DNA of 64,000 bases from Pseudomonadota bacterium (GCA_021787615.1 JAJYLP010000003.1:37812-101811), one strand, 5' to 3'. Numbered from the stretch's first letter, positions 7,501-16,612 are shown. Notes: generated by a model not told the origin, from the sequence alone. Numbers and translations are program-made.

Positions 7501-8697
7501 TCAGCGGCTGGGCGGAACCCCGGGGCCGCGCAGCAGATGCGGCCCGAGATCGCGCACCGTTCGGCAGCTCAGCTGACCGAGCACGCGGTCGAGCTCGACC
7601 GTGAGCATCTCCAGGGCGCGCCGCACGCCGGCCTCCCCGGCCGCTGCGAGTCCATAGAGCGCCGCCCGTCCCACCAGCACCGCATCGGCGCCGAGGGCGA
7701 GCGCCTTGGCGATGTCGGTGCCGCGCCGAAAGCCGCTGTCGATCAGCACGGTGAGGCGGTCGCCGACCTCGGCGGCGATTTCGCCGAGCACCTCGATGGG
7801 CGCGACACAGTAATCAAGCTGGCGGCCGCCGTGATTGGTGAGCACGACGCCATCGCAGCCGAGCTCGGCGGCGCGGCGTGCATCGGCGACGCTGAGCACG
7901 CCCTTGATGAAGAGCTTGCGCGGCCAATGCTCCCGCACCCACGCGATGTCCTCCCACGTGATGGTGGGAAGGAACATCTGCGGAATGATGGTGCTGCCGC
8001 CGACCGCATTCGCGGCGCCCGGCGGCAGGAAGGCCTCGATGTTGCGGAAGCTCGGGATACCGTGACGCAGAAGGACTTGCGTCAGCCAACGGGGATGGCG
8101 GAGTGTGTCGAGCGCCGCGCGCAGGCGAGGGTGACCGGGCGTGCGGTAATTGCGTTTGTCCCATTCACGGCTGCCGAACACGTTCGCGTCGGTGGTGAAC
8201 AGCAGCGCCTCGTAGCCGCTCGCCGCCGCGCGGTGCATGATGTCTTCGGCGATCGCGCGATTGCGCATCACGTAGAGCTGCATCCACAGCCGGCCGCCGG
8301 CCTGCTTTGCCACCTCCTCCAGCAGCGTCGTCGAAACAGTGCTCAGCGTATAGGGAATGCCGAAGGCGGCGGCGGCCCGCGCGAGGGCAATGTCGCCGTG
8401 CGGATGCAGCATGCCGTTCAGACCCGTCGGGGCGATTGCAAGTGGTGCGCCGCACGGTGCGCCAAGCAGTTCTGTGGCGAGGCTGCGCCCCTCGGTGTTG
8501 ACGAGCGTCGGCGGAACGAACCGCAGCGCCGCGAACGCCTCGCGGTTGCCGCGCAGCGTCGCTTCGTCCTCGGCGCCGCCCTCGACGTACTCGAAGGCGA
8601 AGCCCGGCACGCGGCGGCGCGCCGCTTCGCGAAGATCGGCGATGTTCAACGCCGCGCTGAGATCGCGCCCGGTGTAGGGACGGCGTTTCCAGGGCAT
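7501..8697 (-). CDS. FMN-dependent (S)-2-hydroxy-acid dehydrogenase (LldD family)
   Basis: A 398-residue enzyme of the L-lactate dehydrogenase/glycolate oxidase/mandelate dehydrogenase family. It begins with NIADLREAARRRVPGFAFEYVEGGA, has WMQLYVMRNRAIAEDIMHRA in the barrel, the catalytic His-Gly-Gly-Arg motif TNHGGRQLD, and the FMN phosphate site DSGFRRGTDIAKALALGADAVLVGRA (key part GADAVLVGRA). It should oxidise an L-2-hydroxy acid to the 2-oxo acid and reduce the quinone pool. The ATG at 8697 has GGAG nine bases upstream. It is the last gene of the leftward ten-gene set, 50 bases after the SDR gene. L-lactate is a plausible substrate because the nearby L-rhamnose pathway should release L-lactate, but its operon suggests it could also act on an intermediate of the local unknown pathway. 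Confidence 0.9.
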   Translation of the reverse strand: MPWKRRPYTGRDLSAALNIADLREAARRRVPGFAFEYVEGGAEDEATLRGNREAFAALRFVPPTLVNTEGRSLATELLGAPCGAPLAIAPTGLNGMLHPHGDIALARAAAAFGIPYTLSTVSTTLLEEVAKQAGGRLWMQLYVMRNRAIAEDIMHRAAASGYEALLFTTDANVFGSREWDKRNYRTPGHPRLRAALDTLRHPRWLTQVLLRHGIPSFRNIEAFLPPGAANAVGGSTIIPQMFLPTITWEDIAWVREHWPRKLFIKGVLSVADARRAAELGCDGVVLTNHGGRQLDYCVAPIEVLGEIAAEVGDRLTVLIDSGFRRGTDIAKALALGADAVLVGRAALYGLAAAGEAGVRRALEMLTVELDRVLGQLSCRTVRDLGPHLLRGPGVPPSR

Positions 8698-8747
8698 GTG
8701 CGGACGCTCCGGTGACGTTGAGTTCGGTATGTTCGCGGCAATCCCGC

Positions 8748-9488
8748 TCAGATGCTCCAGCCGCCGTCGATGACGTGGATCTGACCGGTGGTGTAGGTGG
8801 CCCCGGCGAGATACACCACCAGCTCGGCGATCTCCTCCGGGCGACCGATCCGGCCGATCGGCTGGCGGGCGACGAAGGCGGCGCGCGTCTGCTCGTAGTT
8901 CCCCTGGGAGCGCAGCCGCTGCTCAAGCGACGGTGTCTCCACCGTCCCGGGACAAATGGCGTTGCAACGGATGCCGCGGCCGACGAAGTCGGCGGCCAGG
9001 GACTTGGTCAGGCCGACCACCGCGGCCTTGGTCGTTGCGTACACGCACCGCAGCGGCACGCCTTTGACGCTGCTCGCCACCGAGGACATGTTGATGATGC
9101 ACCCGTCCCCGCGCTCGAGCATGCCTGGCAGCACGGCGCGAATCGTGCGGAACATCGACTTGACGTTGAGGTCGTAGGCGAAGTCGAGCTCCTCATCGGT
9201 GCTGTCGAGCAGAGTGCCGTGATGCACGCAGCCTGCGCAGTTGAAGAGAATGTCGAGCGCCCCGGCGCGGGCGACCGCCGCGGCGACACTCCTGTCGTCG
9301 CGAACGTCCATGCGGTAGACCTCAATGCCCTGCCCGGCAAGGGGGGCGAGCTGCGCCTCGTCGATATCGGTGGCAAGCACGCGCGCCCCTGCGGCCGCGA
9401 GCGCCAGCGCGCTCGCGCGGCCGATACCCTGGGCAGCGGCGGTCACCAGCGCGCTCTTGCCTTTCAGACTGATCGCAGTGTGGGGCAT
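8748..9488 (-). CDS. SDR oxidoreductase, 2-keto-3-deoxy-sugar-acid dehydrogenase-like
   Basis: A 246-residue classical short-chain dehydrogenase. The cofactor motif is TAAAQGIGRA (residues about 15-24), with an acidic residue after beta-2 (LATDIDE) that favours NAD. The active site has NMSSVASSVKG and YATTKAAV (Tyr-x-x-x-Lys). NCAGCVHHGTLLDSTDEE and NVKSMFRTIRAVLPGML strongly recall the DHRS6/2-keto-3-deoxy-L-fuconate dehydrogenase branch. The start at 9488 (MPHTAISLKG) precedes the Rossmann fold as in that branch. It lies 22 bases after the Gfo/Idh gene in the leftward set. It likely oxidises a hydroxyl of a keto-deoxy or lactonised sugar acid; the exact substrate is inference. Confidence 0.85.
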   Translation of the reverse strand: MPHTAISLKGKSALVTAAAQGIGRASALALAAAGARVLATDIDEAQLAPLAGQGIEVYRMDVRDDRSVAAAVARAGALDILFNCAGCVHHGTLLDSTDEELDFAYDLNVKSMFRTIRAVLPGMLERGDGCIINMSSVASSVKGVPLRCVYATTKAAVVGLTKSLAADFVGRGIRCNAICPGTVETPSLEQRLRSQGNYEQTRAAFVARQPIGRIGRPEEIAELVVYLAGATYTTGQIHVIDGGWSI

Positions 9489-9510
9489 GTCTCGCCTCGA
9501 ATCGTCGACG

Positions 9511-10581
9511 TCAGGATTGCGGAACCGGCGTCGCCGGGGCTTCGTTGGATCGGTAACAGGCCTCGACCAGCGCCATGGTATGCCAGGCGTCCTCGACCGA
9601 AGTCCGCAGCGTCTCGTCCTCGCCGCTCGCAAAGCGCTGAACGTTGGACATCGTGCCGATGAAGGCATCCGGAAACCACGCGCCCTCGAGCGGCACCGCC
9701 TGCCAGGGACCGCCGCGCGGGGCGATCCACAGCTCATCGGGCTCGCCGCGCGGATAGTCGAGCAGCAGGCCGAGTTTCACGAGCGCCGCGCCGCGCTCCC
9801 CTTCGATACGCAGCGTCGCATCCTGGAATCGCCGGCCGAAATCGTGGTGATGATTGATCGAGAGCGTCACCCGGCGCTCCGGCCCGTAATCGAGGATCGC
9901 AGAGGTGCGCGTCTGCGCCAGCGCGCTGCCCGGATAGTGATACGTGCGGGCCAGCACGCCGCGCGGCTCGCCGGCGAGCGCGCGAATGGTGTCCAGATAA
10001 TGAATGGAATGCGAGACGATTTCGACGCGGCGGTTGGGGATCAGATGCGGGAACAGCTCCCAGGGCGTCACCAGGCTCAGGCGCACCTCGATGTCGATCA
10101 GCCGCCCGAGGAGACCGCGCTCCTGGGCGGCCGCGACGGCCTCCATCATCGGGGCGAAACGCAGTTGAAAGTTCACGGCGGCGGCGAGACGCCGCTCGCG
10201 ACAGACCGCGCGGATGGCGCTGGCCTGCGCGAGATCGAGGCCGAGGGGCTTCTGGATGAGCACCGCCGAGCCGGGCTTGAGGGCCGCGAGAATGGCGCGG
10301 TGCGCCACCGGCGGGGCGCCGATATCGAAGATGCAGCCTTCGGCGGCGGCCGCTTCTTCCAGGGACCCATACACCGGCTCGATTCCCCAGCGGCTGGCCG
10401 TAGCGCGCGCTTTGTCGGCATCGACGTCGTAGACGCCCGCCACCGCGAAGCCGGCCTTGCGGTAGGCCGGCAGGTGCGCGTCGTTGACGATGCCGCCGGT
10501 GCCGATGATGACGATCGGTTGGGGCGCGCTCGGCAGGGGATGGCGCTGGCGCAGGCCCGATACGTTCCACTCGGCGCTCAT
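9511..10581 (-). CDS. Gfo/Idh/MocA-type sugar dehydrogenase
   Basis: A 356-residue NAD(P)-dependent oxidoreductase. The N-terminal Rossmann domain has IVIIGTGGIVNDAHLPAY (residues about 23-40) and the catalytic-lysine motif appears as IQKPLGLD (usually EKPLG). The C-terminal alpha/beta domain carries VEIVSHSIHYLDTIRALAG with the conserved histidines. Members oxidise aldoses or their derivatives; D-apiose dehydrogenase belongs to this superfamily, which matters given the RuBisCO-like protein nearby. Its start overlaps the stop of the upstream solute-binding-like gene by four bases (ATGA), so the two are translationally coupled. Substrate unknown. Confidence 0.87.
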   Translation of the reverse strand: MSAEWNVSGLRQRHPLPSAPQPIVIIGTGGIVNDAHLPAYRKAGFAVAGVYDVDADKARATASRWGIEPVYGSLEEAAAAEGCIFDIGAPPVAHRAILAALKPGSAVLIQKPLGLDLAQASAIRAVCRERRLAAAVNFQLRFAPMMEAVAAAQERGLLGRLIDIEVRLSLVTPWELFPHLIPNRRVEIVSHSIHYLDTIRALAGEPRGVLARTYHYPGSALAQTRTSAILDYGPERRVTLSINHHHDFGRRFQDATLRIEGERGAALVKLGLLLDYPRGEPDELWIAPRGGPWQAVPLEGAWFPDAFIGTMSNVQRFASGEDETLRTSVEDAWHTMALVEACYRSNEAPATPVPQS

Positions 10582-11768
10582 GCGATGAGCACCTCGAGAC
10601 GCCGCTGCGCCTCATCCAGCAGCGCGCGGCTCGACTCATCCGTGTCGAGCGCGCGCGCGAGCAGCTCATCGATCACCCGCGAGACCTCCGCGAGTCGCGG
10701 ATGCAGGGGCAGTTCCCGGGCGTGCTCGTGCAGCGCATCCAGCTTGTGATAGAAGGGGACCCGGCGGTTGACCTCCTCGTCCGACCAGGTGGAGCGACGC
10801 ACGCCGATCGCACCCTCGAGTGTGGTCACTTTGTCCATGGGGGCCGTCGCGACGTGCCGCAGGAAGTCCCAGGCGAGCGCCTTCTGGCGCGAGCCCGAGG
10901 CGAGCGCGACGACCCAATAGACGTTCAGCGAGACGCTGCGCCCGCCTGGTCCCTGCGGCAGCGGCGCGACCTCCACGCGGCCCTTGACCCGGCTCTCGGC
11001 CCAGGTCTCGGCGAGCGCCGCGAAGCCGAACCAGTTGGCCATCAGCGCCACCTTGCCGGCGCAGAACAGCAGGCCCGCCTTGACGCTGTCGAGCTCGCGC
11101 GCCCCCGGCGCGATCGCTGCTCCGTCGCGCGCGAGGCGGCGCAGAAAATCAAGTGCCGCCTCCGCCTCGCCCGTGCGCAGCTGGGGCCGCGCACCCGGGC
11201 CGAAGGGCTCGCCGCCGCGCGACCAGACATGGATGCAGAAGTCGTAAAAGCCGTTGTGTCCGTCGGGATAAAGTGCGAGGGTCGTGCCATACACATTCTG
11301 CGCGGGAGCCTGCAGCCGCCGCGCGGCGGCATGGAATGCCTCCCAGGTGCGCGGCACCTCGAGTCCGACCGCCTGCAGCAGGTCCTTGCGGTAGATGAGG
11401 CACTGCGGACCGTCGTGGTACGGCAGCCCCCAGAACCCGCCGGCGAAATCCTGCAGCGTCACGAGCGAGCGGCTCCAGGCCGCAGGGAAGTCGGCGATCG
11501 GCGCGCGCGCCAGATGCGGGCGCAGATTCTCGATCAGGCCGGCCGCTTGCGCCTCGGCGAGCCAGTCAGTCGAGAGGAAGGCCAGATCGATCGAGCCGTC
11601 GCCGAGACCGCCCGCAGCGAACAACCGCGCATGCAGATCGTTCAGCTCCAGGGCCTCGATCTCGAGGCTGGGCGCCTCGCCGCGCGCGCGCGCGAAATCC
11701 GCGAACTGCCGGCGGATGGCGCTCTCGAACGGGTCAAACCTGCGGACCGCTATGCGGACTGCTCGCAC
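10578..11768 (-). CDS. Family-1 solute-binding-like protein without signal peptide
   Basis: A 396-residue protein with the fold signature of sugar-binding proteins of ABC importers: GFWGLPYHDGPQCLIYRKDLLQAVGLEVPRTWEAFHAAARRL near residue 110 (key part YRKDLLQAVGLEVPRTWEAF), MANWFGF near residue 225, and a C-terminal helical end. It starts with MRAVRIAVRRFDPF and has no hydrophobic export signal, and no MalF/MalG-type permeases are present. The GTG start at 11768 is supported by GAGGAGG six bases upstream and makes the gene overlap the end of the IclR gene by 35 bases. It may act in the cytoplasm or be exported by other means; its role is unknown. A second protein of the same kind is encoded at 17916-19052. 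Confidence 0.75.
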   Translation of the reverse strand: MRAVRIAVRRFDPFESAIRRQFADFARARGEAPSLEIEALELNDLHARLFAAGGLGDGSIDLAFLSTDWLAEAQAAGLIENLRPHLARAPIADFPAAWSRSLVTLQDFAGGFWGLPYHDGPQCLIYRKDLLQAVGLEVPRTWEAFHAAARRLQAPAQNVYGTTLALYPDGHNGFYDFCIHVWSRGGEPFGPGARPQLRTGEAEAALDFLRRLARDGAAIAPGARELDSVKAGLLFCAGKVALMANWFGFAALAETWAESRVKGRVEVAPLPQGPGGRSVSLNVYWVVALASGSRQKALAWDFLRHVATAPMDKVTTLEGAIGVRRSTWSDEEVNRRVPFYHKLDALHEHARELPLHPRLAEVSRVIDELLARALDTDESSRALLDEAQRRLEVLIA

Positions 11769-12573
11769 CGCGCACCTCCTCTTCGGGCTTCAGCCCGGCG
11801 TGCACCGCGATCACGTCGGCACAGGCCTTCAGCGCCGGAAGCATGCTCTCCAGACTCGGCCCGCTCTTTTCCTTCAGCGTGGCAATGGTCAGGGCCGCCT
11901 TGATGGAGGAGCCGGGCGAGCCGACCGGCACGCCCAGATCAAGTCCACCGACGAACCGCTCGCCCTCGGAGCGCTCGTAACCGCGCGCGCGGATCGCCGC
12001 GAGGCGCTTCATGAACTGCGCGCGGGCGGCGGGCTTCTCGCGGCGCCATTCGAGCTCGTGGGTGAGCAGCTCCTCGCAGTCCTCGGCATCCATGTTCGCG
12101 AGCAGTACGCGCCCCGAAGTGGTGTGCATGGGCGAGTGCTGCGAGCCGACTTCGACCGACAGGCGAAACGGCCTCGGGCTCTCTTCCTGGGCCAGCACCA
12201 GCACGCGCTCGCGGTGCAGCACGGACAGGTGGCACGACTCGCGCAGGTCCTCGGCGAGCCCGCGCATCAGCGGCTGTGCGGCCTTCAGGAGCACCTCGTA
12301 GGGCGAGTGAGTCCGCGACAGCTCGAACAGCTTCAGCGTCAGCGAATACGCGCCCGTGTTGGGCTCGCGCCTGAGATAACCGCGGCTCTCCAGGCAGGCG
12401 AGCATACGAAAGATCTCCCCGGCCTGGCGGTTCAGGACGCGCGCCAGCTGCGCCTGGGTGAGCGGCACGGCCTGGTCGGACAGGTATTCCAGGACATCGA
12501 GGCCCTTCTCCAGCGCCGGCACGGAGTACTTGGAGCGACGCTCCTCGAGACTGAGCAGCTTATCATTCGTCAT
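11734..12573 (-). CDS. IclR family transcriptional regulator
   Basis: A 279-residue regulator with an N-terminal winged helix (YSVPALEKGLDVLEYLSD, then LTQAQLARVLNRQAGEIFRMLACLESRGYL, residues about 16-70) and a C-terminal effector domain (residues about 95-255) with TTSGRVLLANMD and GERFVGGLDLGVPVGSP. IclR proteins sense small organic acids or aromatic compounds and often repress the operon they sit in. It is embedded in the leftward set, 15 bases after the ABC permease gene, and overlaps the next gene. It is the best local candidate to bind the inverted repeat at 17859-17877; that is inference. Confidence 0.9.
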   Translation of the reverse strand: MTNDKLLSLEERRSKYSVPALEKGLDVLEYLSDQAVPLTQAQLARVLNRQAGEIFRMLACLESRGYLRREPNTGAYSLTLKLFELSRTHSPYEVLLKAAQPLMRGLAEDLRESCHLSVLHRERVLVLAQEESPRPFRLSVEVGSQHSPMHTTSGRVLLANMDAEDCEELLTHELEWRREKPAARAQFMKRLAAIRARGYERSEGERFVGGLDLGVPVGSPGSSIKAALTIATLKEKSGPSLESMLPALKACADVIAVHAGLKPEEEVRGASSPHSGPQV

Positions 12574-12588
12574 GTAACCTCCTTCAGC

Positions 12589-13620
12589 TCAGAGGACGGC
12601 TGGCTGGGATTGTGCCTGATGCGCATCCGGCGCGCCGGGCGGCGGGCCCGCGCGGCGGCGCGGCGCGCGCCGACGCCCCCCCACCGTGTAGATTGCGGCG
12701 GCCGCGATCAGCACGCTCCCTTCGATCAGGCCCTGATAGTTCGCGCCGAGGTTCAGCACATTGAAGCCGTTGGTCAGGGTGTACAGCACGAGCGCTCCGG
12801 CGACGGTCTTGAGCACACTGCCGGCGCCGCCGAAGAGCGATGTGCCGCCGAGGATCGCCGCTGCGATCACCGTCAGCTCCTCGCCCTGCAGGGCAGTCGG
12901 GTTCATGGCGCCGAACCGCGAGGCGTACAGGACGCCGGCGAAACCCGCCGCGAGGGCCGAAAGGACGAACGCGCCGAGCTTGTAGCCGCGCACGTTGATG
13001 CCCGCGAGCCGCGCCGCCTCCGGACTTCCGCCCGCGGCATAGAGGCGCCGCCCCGCTGTGGTGAAGCGCAGCAGCAGCCAGGCGAGCAGCGTGAAGCCCG
13101 CCATGTACAGAATCGGCAGCGGCAGACCCGCGGCGCGCCCGCTCTCGAAGCTCGTCATGGCCGCGAGCGCCGCGGGCGTGCCGACCATGAGCGAGCGGCC
13201 GTCGGTGAGCACCAGCACCAGACCCCGGATCGCGGTGAGCGTGCCCAGCGTGACGATGAAGGCGTTGATGCCGACGAGCTCGACCATCACCCCGTTGAGC
13301 ACTCCCACCGCCCCGGCGGTGGCGAGCGAGACAGCCATCGCGGCCCAGAAGCCGACGTGATCGATCACCAGGATGTTGACGGCCGCGGCCAGCGCGGCGA
13401 CCGAGGCCACCGAGAGGTCGAAGTTGCCCGTGATCAGCACCACGGTCATGGCCACACCCATGATGGCGACCGGCGCGGTCTGATAGAGGATGTTGGTGAG
13501 GTTGACGGGGCTGAGATAGCTCGGCCGGCCGAGCACGGCGGTGATCGCGGTCAGCGCGGCCACCAGCAGCGCCAGCGCGTAGTAGACGCCCGCCTCGCGC
13601 AGGCCCAGCATGCGTCGCAT
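12589..13620 (-). CDS. ABC sugar transporter permease, RbsC type
   Basis: A 343-residue inner-membrane permease of the ribose/xylose/galactose (CUT2) class. It shows about eight to ten hydrophobic helices, with TVVLITGNFDLSVASVAALAA near residue 65 and the cytoplasmic coupling motif SPEAARLAGINVRGYK near residue 225, followed by NPTALQGEELTVIAAAILGGTSLFGG (key part GEELTVIAAAILGGTSLFGG). I chose the start at 13620 (MRRMLGLREAG) because a G-rich site lies just upstream and the stop of the ATPase gene is 17 bases away. It forms one importer with the ATPase and binding protein encoded upstream. The C-terminal 30 residues are Arg/Pro-rich. Confidence 0.92.
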   Translation of the reverse strand: MRRMLGLREAGVYYALALLVAALTAITAVLGRPSYLSPVNLTNILYQTAPVAIMGVAMTVVLITGNFDLSVASVAALAAAVNILVIDHVGFWAAMAVSLATAGAVGVLNGVMVELVGINAFIVTLGTLTAIRGLVLVLTDGRSLMVGTPAALAAMTSFESGRAAGLPLPILYMAGFTLLAWLLLRFTTAGRRLYAAGGSPEAARLAGINVRGYKLGAFVLSALAAGFAGVLYASRFGAMNPTALQGEELTVIAAAILGGTSLFGGAGSVLKTVAGALVLYTLTNGFNVLNLGANYQGLIEGSVLIAAAAIYTVGGRRRAPRRRAGPPPGAPDAHQAQSQPAVL

Positions 13621-13637
13621 CGATCCCCCCGAACCCG

Positions 13638-15170
13638 TCACTGTAATGTTTCCGGCCGGCGCAGCCCGGCAGCGGCGCCGCGGGCGGCTCCGGCGGCGAG
13701 CCGTATCAGCTCTGCCTCGTCGGTTTGCGCGGCGAGGCGTTCCGCCACGATCGCGCCCTCGCGCATCACGAGGATGCGGTCGGCCTCCTCGAGCAGCAGT
13801 TTCAGCTCCGAGTCGACCAGGATGACCGCCACCCCGGAGGCGGCGAGCGCCCGGACCTGATCGAGGATTTCCGCCTTGGCGCCGACGTCGATCCCCGCGG
13901 TCGGCTCGTCGAGCAGCAGCAGCCGCGTCGGTCCGCACAGCCAGCGGGCGATGCTCACCTTTTGGGCGTTGCCGCCGGAGAGGTCCCCGACCGCCGCATC
14001 GAGGTCGCGCGTCTTGATCAGCAGGCGCCTGACGGCCCCGGCCGCGGCCTCGCGCTCGAGCCGCGCCTGCGGGAACACGCCCCAGCGCGAAAAACGCACC
14101 AGATGCGCGAGCGTCATGTTCTGCCACAGCGGCAGGCCGGGCACCAGCGCCTGCGCGGCCCGATCCTCGGGCACCAAGGCGACCCCGGCGCGCACCGCGG
14201 CGATCGGGGAGCGCGGCAGGGTCCGGCCGAGCAGGCGCACCGCGCCGCGGGCGTCGCGGTCAGCGCCGAAGACCGCATGGAGCAGCTCGCTGCGTCCCGA
14301 GCCGAGAAACCCGGCGATCCCGAGCACCTCGCCGGCGCGCACGCTGAAGGTGCACGGCGCCAGATGTCCGGGCGAGCGCAGCGCGTCGATCTCGGCAACG
14401 ACCTCGGCGCCGGCACACGCGGCCGCTCTGGCAGTCCGATGTATCGCGCGCCCGGCGATCGCGGCCGCGATTGCAGCTTCATCGACCGCTGCGGTCTCGG
14501 CGCTCATCACCACGGCGCCGTCGCGCAGCACGGTCAGCGCGCCGGTCAGCGCCAGCGCTTCGTCGAGAAAGTGGGTCACGAACAGCACCGTGCGGCCCTC
14601 GGCGGCGAGTCGGCGGATCGCGCGGTGCACGAGCTGCCGCTCGGGGGCGGCGAGCGAGGCGGTCGGCTCGTCCATGACGATGAGCTGCGCATCGGCCGCG
14701 AGCGCCTGCAGAATGCCGACCATCTGCCGCTCGCCGATCGCGAGCGCCGCGACCGGCGTCTCGGCGGGCAGGTGATAGCCGATCGAGTCCATCAGCCGCG
14801 ACAGCCGCCGGCGCTCCTCGCGCCCGCGCCGCCAGTATCCGCGCTGCCCGAGAAATACGTTCTCCAGCACCGACAGCGCGCCGACCAGGGGAATCTGCTG
14901 GTGCAGCGTGGCGATGCCGGCCGCGCGCGCGCGCGCCGGATGCGGCCACTGCACCGCCGCGCCACGCCAGCGGATGGTGCCGGCGGTGGCCGGCGTGGCC
15001 CCGCAGAGGATGCGGATGAGGGTCGACTTGCCCGCGCCGTTGGCCCCGAGCAGGCCGTGCACGGTCCCGGGGTCGACCGAGAGATCTACGCCGCGCAGCG
15101 CGGCGGTGCCGTTGGGATAGATCTTTGCCAGGCGTTCGAGCGAAAGCAGCGGTTGGGCGGCGCTCGACAT
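13638..15170 (-). CDS. ABC sugar transporter ATPase, RbsA/MglA type
   Basis: A 510-residue fused double ATPase of CUT2 sugar importers. The first domain has Walker A GANGAGKST (near residue 38) and Walker B VMDEPTASL; the second domain has the degenerate nucleotide site GFLGSGRSELL (near residue 285), signature LSGGNAQK and LLLDEPTAGID. That asymmetry is normal in this class. The start at 15170 (MSSAAQPLLSLERLAKIYPNG) is the usual distance from the first Walker A. It is separated by 7 bases from the binding-protein gene and by 17 from the permease gene. It energises uptake of an unidentified monosaccharide. Confidence 0.93.
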   Translation of the reverse strand: MSSAAQPLLSLERLAKIYPNGTAALRGVDLSVDPGTVHGLLGANGAGKSTLIRILCGATPATAGTIRWRGAAVQWPHPARARAAGIATLHQQIPLVGALSVLENVFLGQRGYWRRGREERRRLSRLMDSIGYHLPAETPVAALAIGERQMVGILQALAADAQLIVMDEPTASLAAPERQLVHRAIRRLAAEGRTVLFVTHFLDEALALTGALTVLRDGAVVMSAETAAVDEAAIAAAIAGRAIHRTARAAACAGAEVVAEIDALRSPGHLAPCTFSVRAGEVLGIAGFLGSGRSELLHAVFGADRDARGAVRLLGRTLPRSPIAAVRAGVALVPEDRAAQALVPGLPLWQNMTLAHLVRFSRWGVFPQARLEREAAAGAVRRLLIKTRDLDAAVGDLSGGNAQKVSIARWLCGPTRLLLLDEPTAGIDVGAKAEILDQVRALAASGVAVILVDSELKLLLEEADRILVMREGAIVAERLAAQTDEAELIRLAAGAARGAAAGLRRPETLQ

Positions 15171-15177
15171 GAACGGC

Positions 15178-16140
15178 TCACCACTGCGCCCGGCAGTCGC
15201 GGACGTTCGCCCGGGTGATACCGGGGGTCCGGTACGTGATGAACGCCGCGCGCAGGGGTTTCTTGCCCGTGACGTCGCCGTAGAGCGCATCGAAAGCGAG
15301 CGCGCCGAGCTCCACGGGCTTGTAGCACACTGTGCCGTCGATGCGTCCCGCCTCGAGCGAGAGCACGGCCAGGCGCGAACCGCCGATGCCGATCAGCTTC
15401 GCGTGCGAACCGGCGGAGCGCACCGCGCGGGCGCAGCCGACCGCCATGTCGTCGGCCTCGTTGAAGAAGAGCTCGACGTTGGGATGCGCCTCGAGGATGT
15501 TCTGACAGGCCACGTCCGCATCCTCCGTGCGCCAGTAGCCGGGCTGCGTCGCGACGATCCGGTAGCGCACGTGCGCCGCGCGCAGTGCCTGTTTGAATCC
15601 GTCCTCGCGCTGCAGAACTTCCGGGAATCCGGGCGCGCCCTGGATGACGGCGATGTGCGCGATGCGACCCCGCGGCAGCAGCCGGGCGGCCAGCCGGCCG
15701 GCCTCGCGGCCCGCGGCGGTCTCATTCTGGGTGACCAGGGCCACGAGCTGCGGATAGACCTCGCGCAGCGGCCGCCGGCGCGGGTTGCCGACCTGCGAGC
15801 CCACCGCCACGACGGGGATGCCGGCGCGCGCCGCGTGGTTCACCCAGCTCTCGGCGATGACCGAATCGAGCGGCATGAGCACAATGCCGTTGACCCGCTC
15901 GGCGATCAGGTCCTGCAGATCGTTCGCCTGTTTCTGCACGCGGTTCTGGGCATCGAGGACGATGGCCTGGACGCCCGCGCGGGCGGCCGCCTGCTGGAAG
16001 CCTTTGGCGATGGCCGCGGCGAACGGATAGCTCAGCCCGGCGCTCGAGAGGCCGAAGCGCAGCGGCGCAGCGGCCGCCCCCTGCGCGAGCAACACCCCGC
16101 ACAGGGTCGCCGCAACTGCCGTGGCGCGCCCGGTGCTCAC
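15178..16140 (-). CDS. Periplasmic sugar-binding protein, RbsB type
   Basis: A 320-residue periplasmic protein of the ribose-binding (type I) fold. A Sec signal peptide (ATAVAATLCGVLLAQGAAA) is followed by PLRFGLSSAGLSYPFAAAIAKGF, then VNGIVLMPLDS and AGIPVVAVGSQ, and later LFFNEADDMAVGCARAV, which forms part of the ligand cleft. It starts with GTG at 16140; no strong ribosome-binding site is visible, so translation may depend on the MaoC gene that ends 19 bases earlier. It belongs to the importer with the RbsA- and RbsC-type genes. The ligand is unknown and would be the most direct clue to the pathway. Confidence 0.9.
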   Translation of the reverse strand: MSTGRATAVAATLCGVLLAQGAAAAPLRFGLSSAGLSYPFAAAIAKGFQQAAARAGVQAIVLDAQNRVQKQANDLQDLIAERVNGIVLMPLDSVIAESWVNHAARAGIPVVAVGSQVGNPRRRPLREVYPQLVALVTQNETAAGREAGRLAARLLPRGRIAHIAVIQGAPGFPEVLQREDGFKQALRAAHVRYRIVATQPGYWRTEDADVACQNILEAHPNVELFFNEADDMAVGCARAVRSAGSHAKLIGIGGSRLAVLSLEAGRIDGTVCYKPVELGALAFDALYGDVTGKKPLRAAFITYRTPGITRANVRDCRAQW

Positions 16141-16159
16141 GCGCTCGGCCCGCGGCGTG

Positions 16160-16612
16160 TCATGCCAGTGCCTCGCGCCGCTCGACCAGATACAGGTGTT
16201 CGCAGGCGAGGACGGTCTGGCCGTCCTGGTTGGCGATTTCGACCTGTTCCACGATGATGCCGTGCGTCTTGTGCTTGGGATGGTCGCGCCGGCCGCTGAT
16301 GCGAGCGGTCACCGTGAGAGTATCGCCGATGAACACCGGGCGGATGAAGCGCACGCGATCGTACCCATACGACATCGCTCTGGGGTTGATGGTGCTGGCG
16401 GTCATCCCGATGCCGATGCTCAGCACCAGCGTGCCGTGGGCAATACGCCGCTTGAAGGGCTGCTGCGCGCACCACTGCGCGTCCATGTGGTGCGGGAACA
16501 AATCCCCGGTCTGGCCCGCGTGTATCACGATGTCCGCTTCGGTGAGCGTGCGGCCGAACGTGCGCCGCTCGGCGCCGATCTCATAATCCTCGAAGTACTG
16601 CTCGACGATCAT
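16160..16612 (-). CDS. MaoC-type acyl-CoA hydratase/dehydratase
   Basis: A 150-residue hot-dog-fold protein. [24 protein letters not shown] is the usual N-terminus (key part [11 protein letters not shown]), and the hydratase motif appears around [12 protein letters not shown] and [15 protein letters not shown], with the catalytic Asp/His-type residues in [20 protein letters not shown] completes the fold. It would add or remove water at an enoyl-CoA. The start at 16612 overlaps the CaiB stop by four bases, so the two proteins are made together and probably act on the same CoA ester. A related pair (CoA-transferase plus MaoC-type hydratase) acts in itaconate and mesaconate breakdown, but the lyase of those pathways is not present here. 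Confidence 0.87.
   Translation of the reverse strand: MIVEQYFEDYEIGAERRTFGRTLTEADIVIHAGQTGDLFPHHMDAQWCAQQPFKRRIAHGTLVLSIGIGMTASTINPRAMSYGYDRVRFIRPVFIGDTLTVTARISGRRDHPKHKTHGIIVEQVEIANQDGQTVLACEHLYLVERREALA

Noticed and set aside
13725-15218. Long plus-strand open frame opposite the RbsA-type ATPase
   Set aside because: Shadow of a double ATPase with intact Walker motifs on the other strand.
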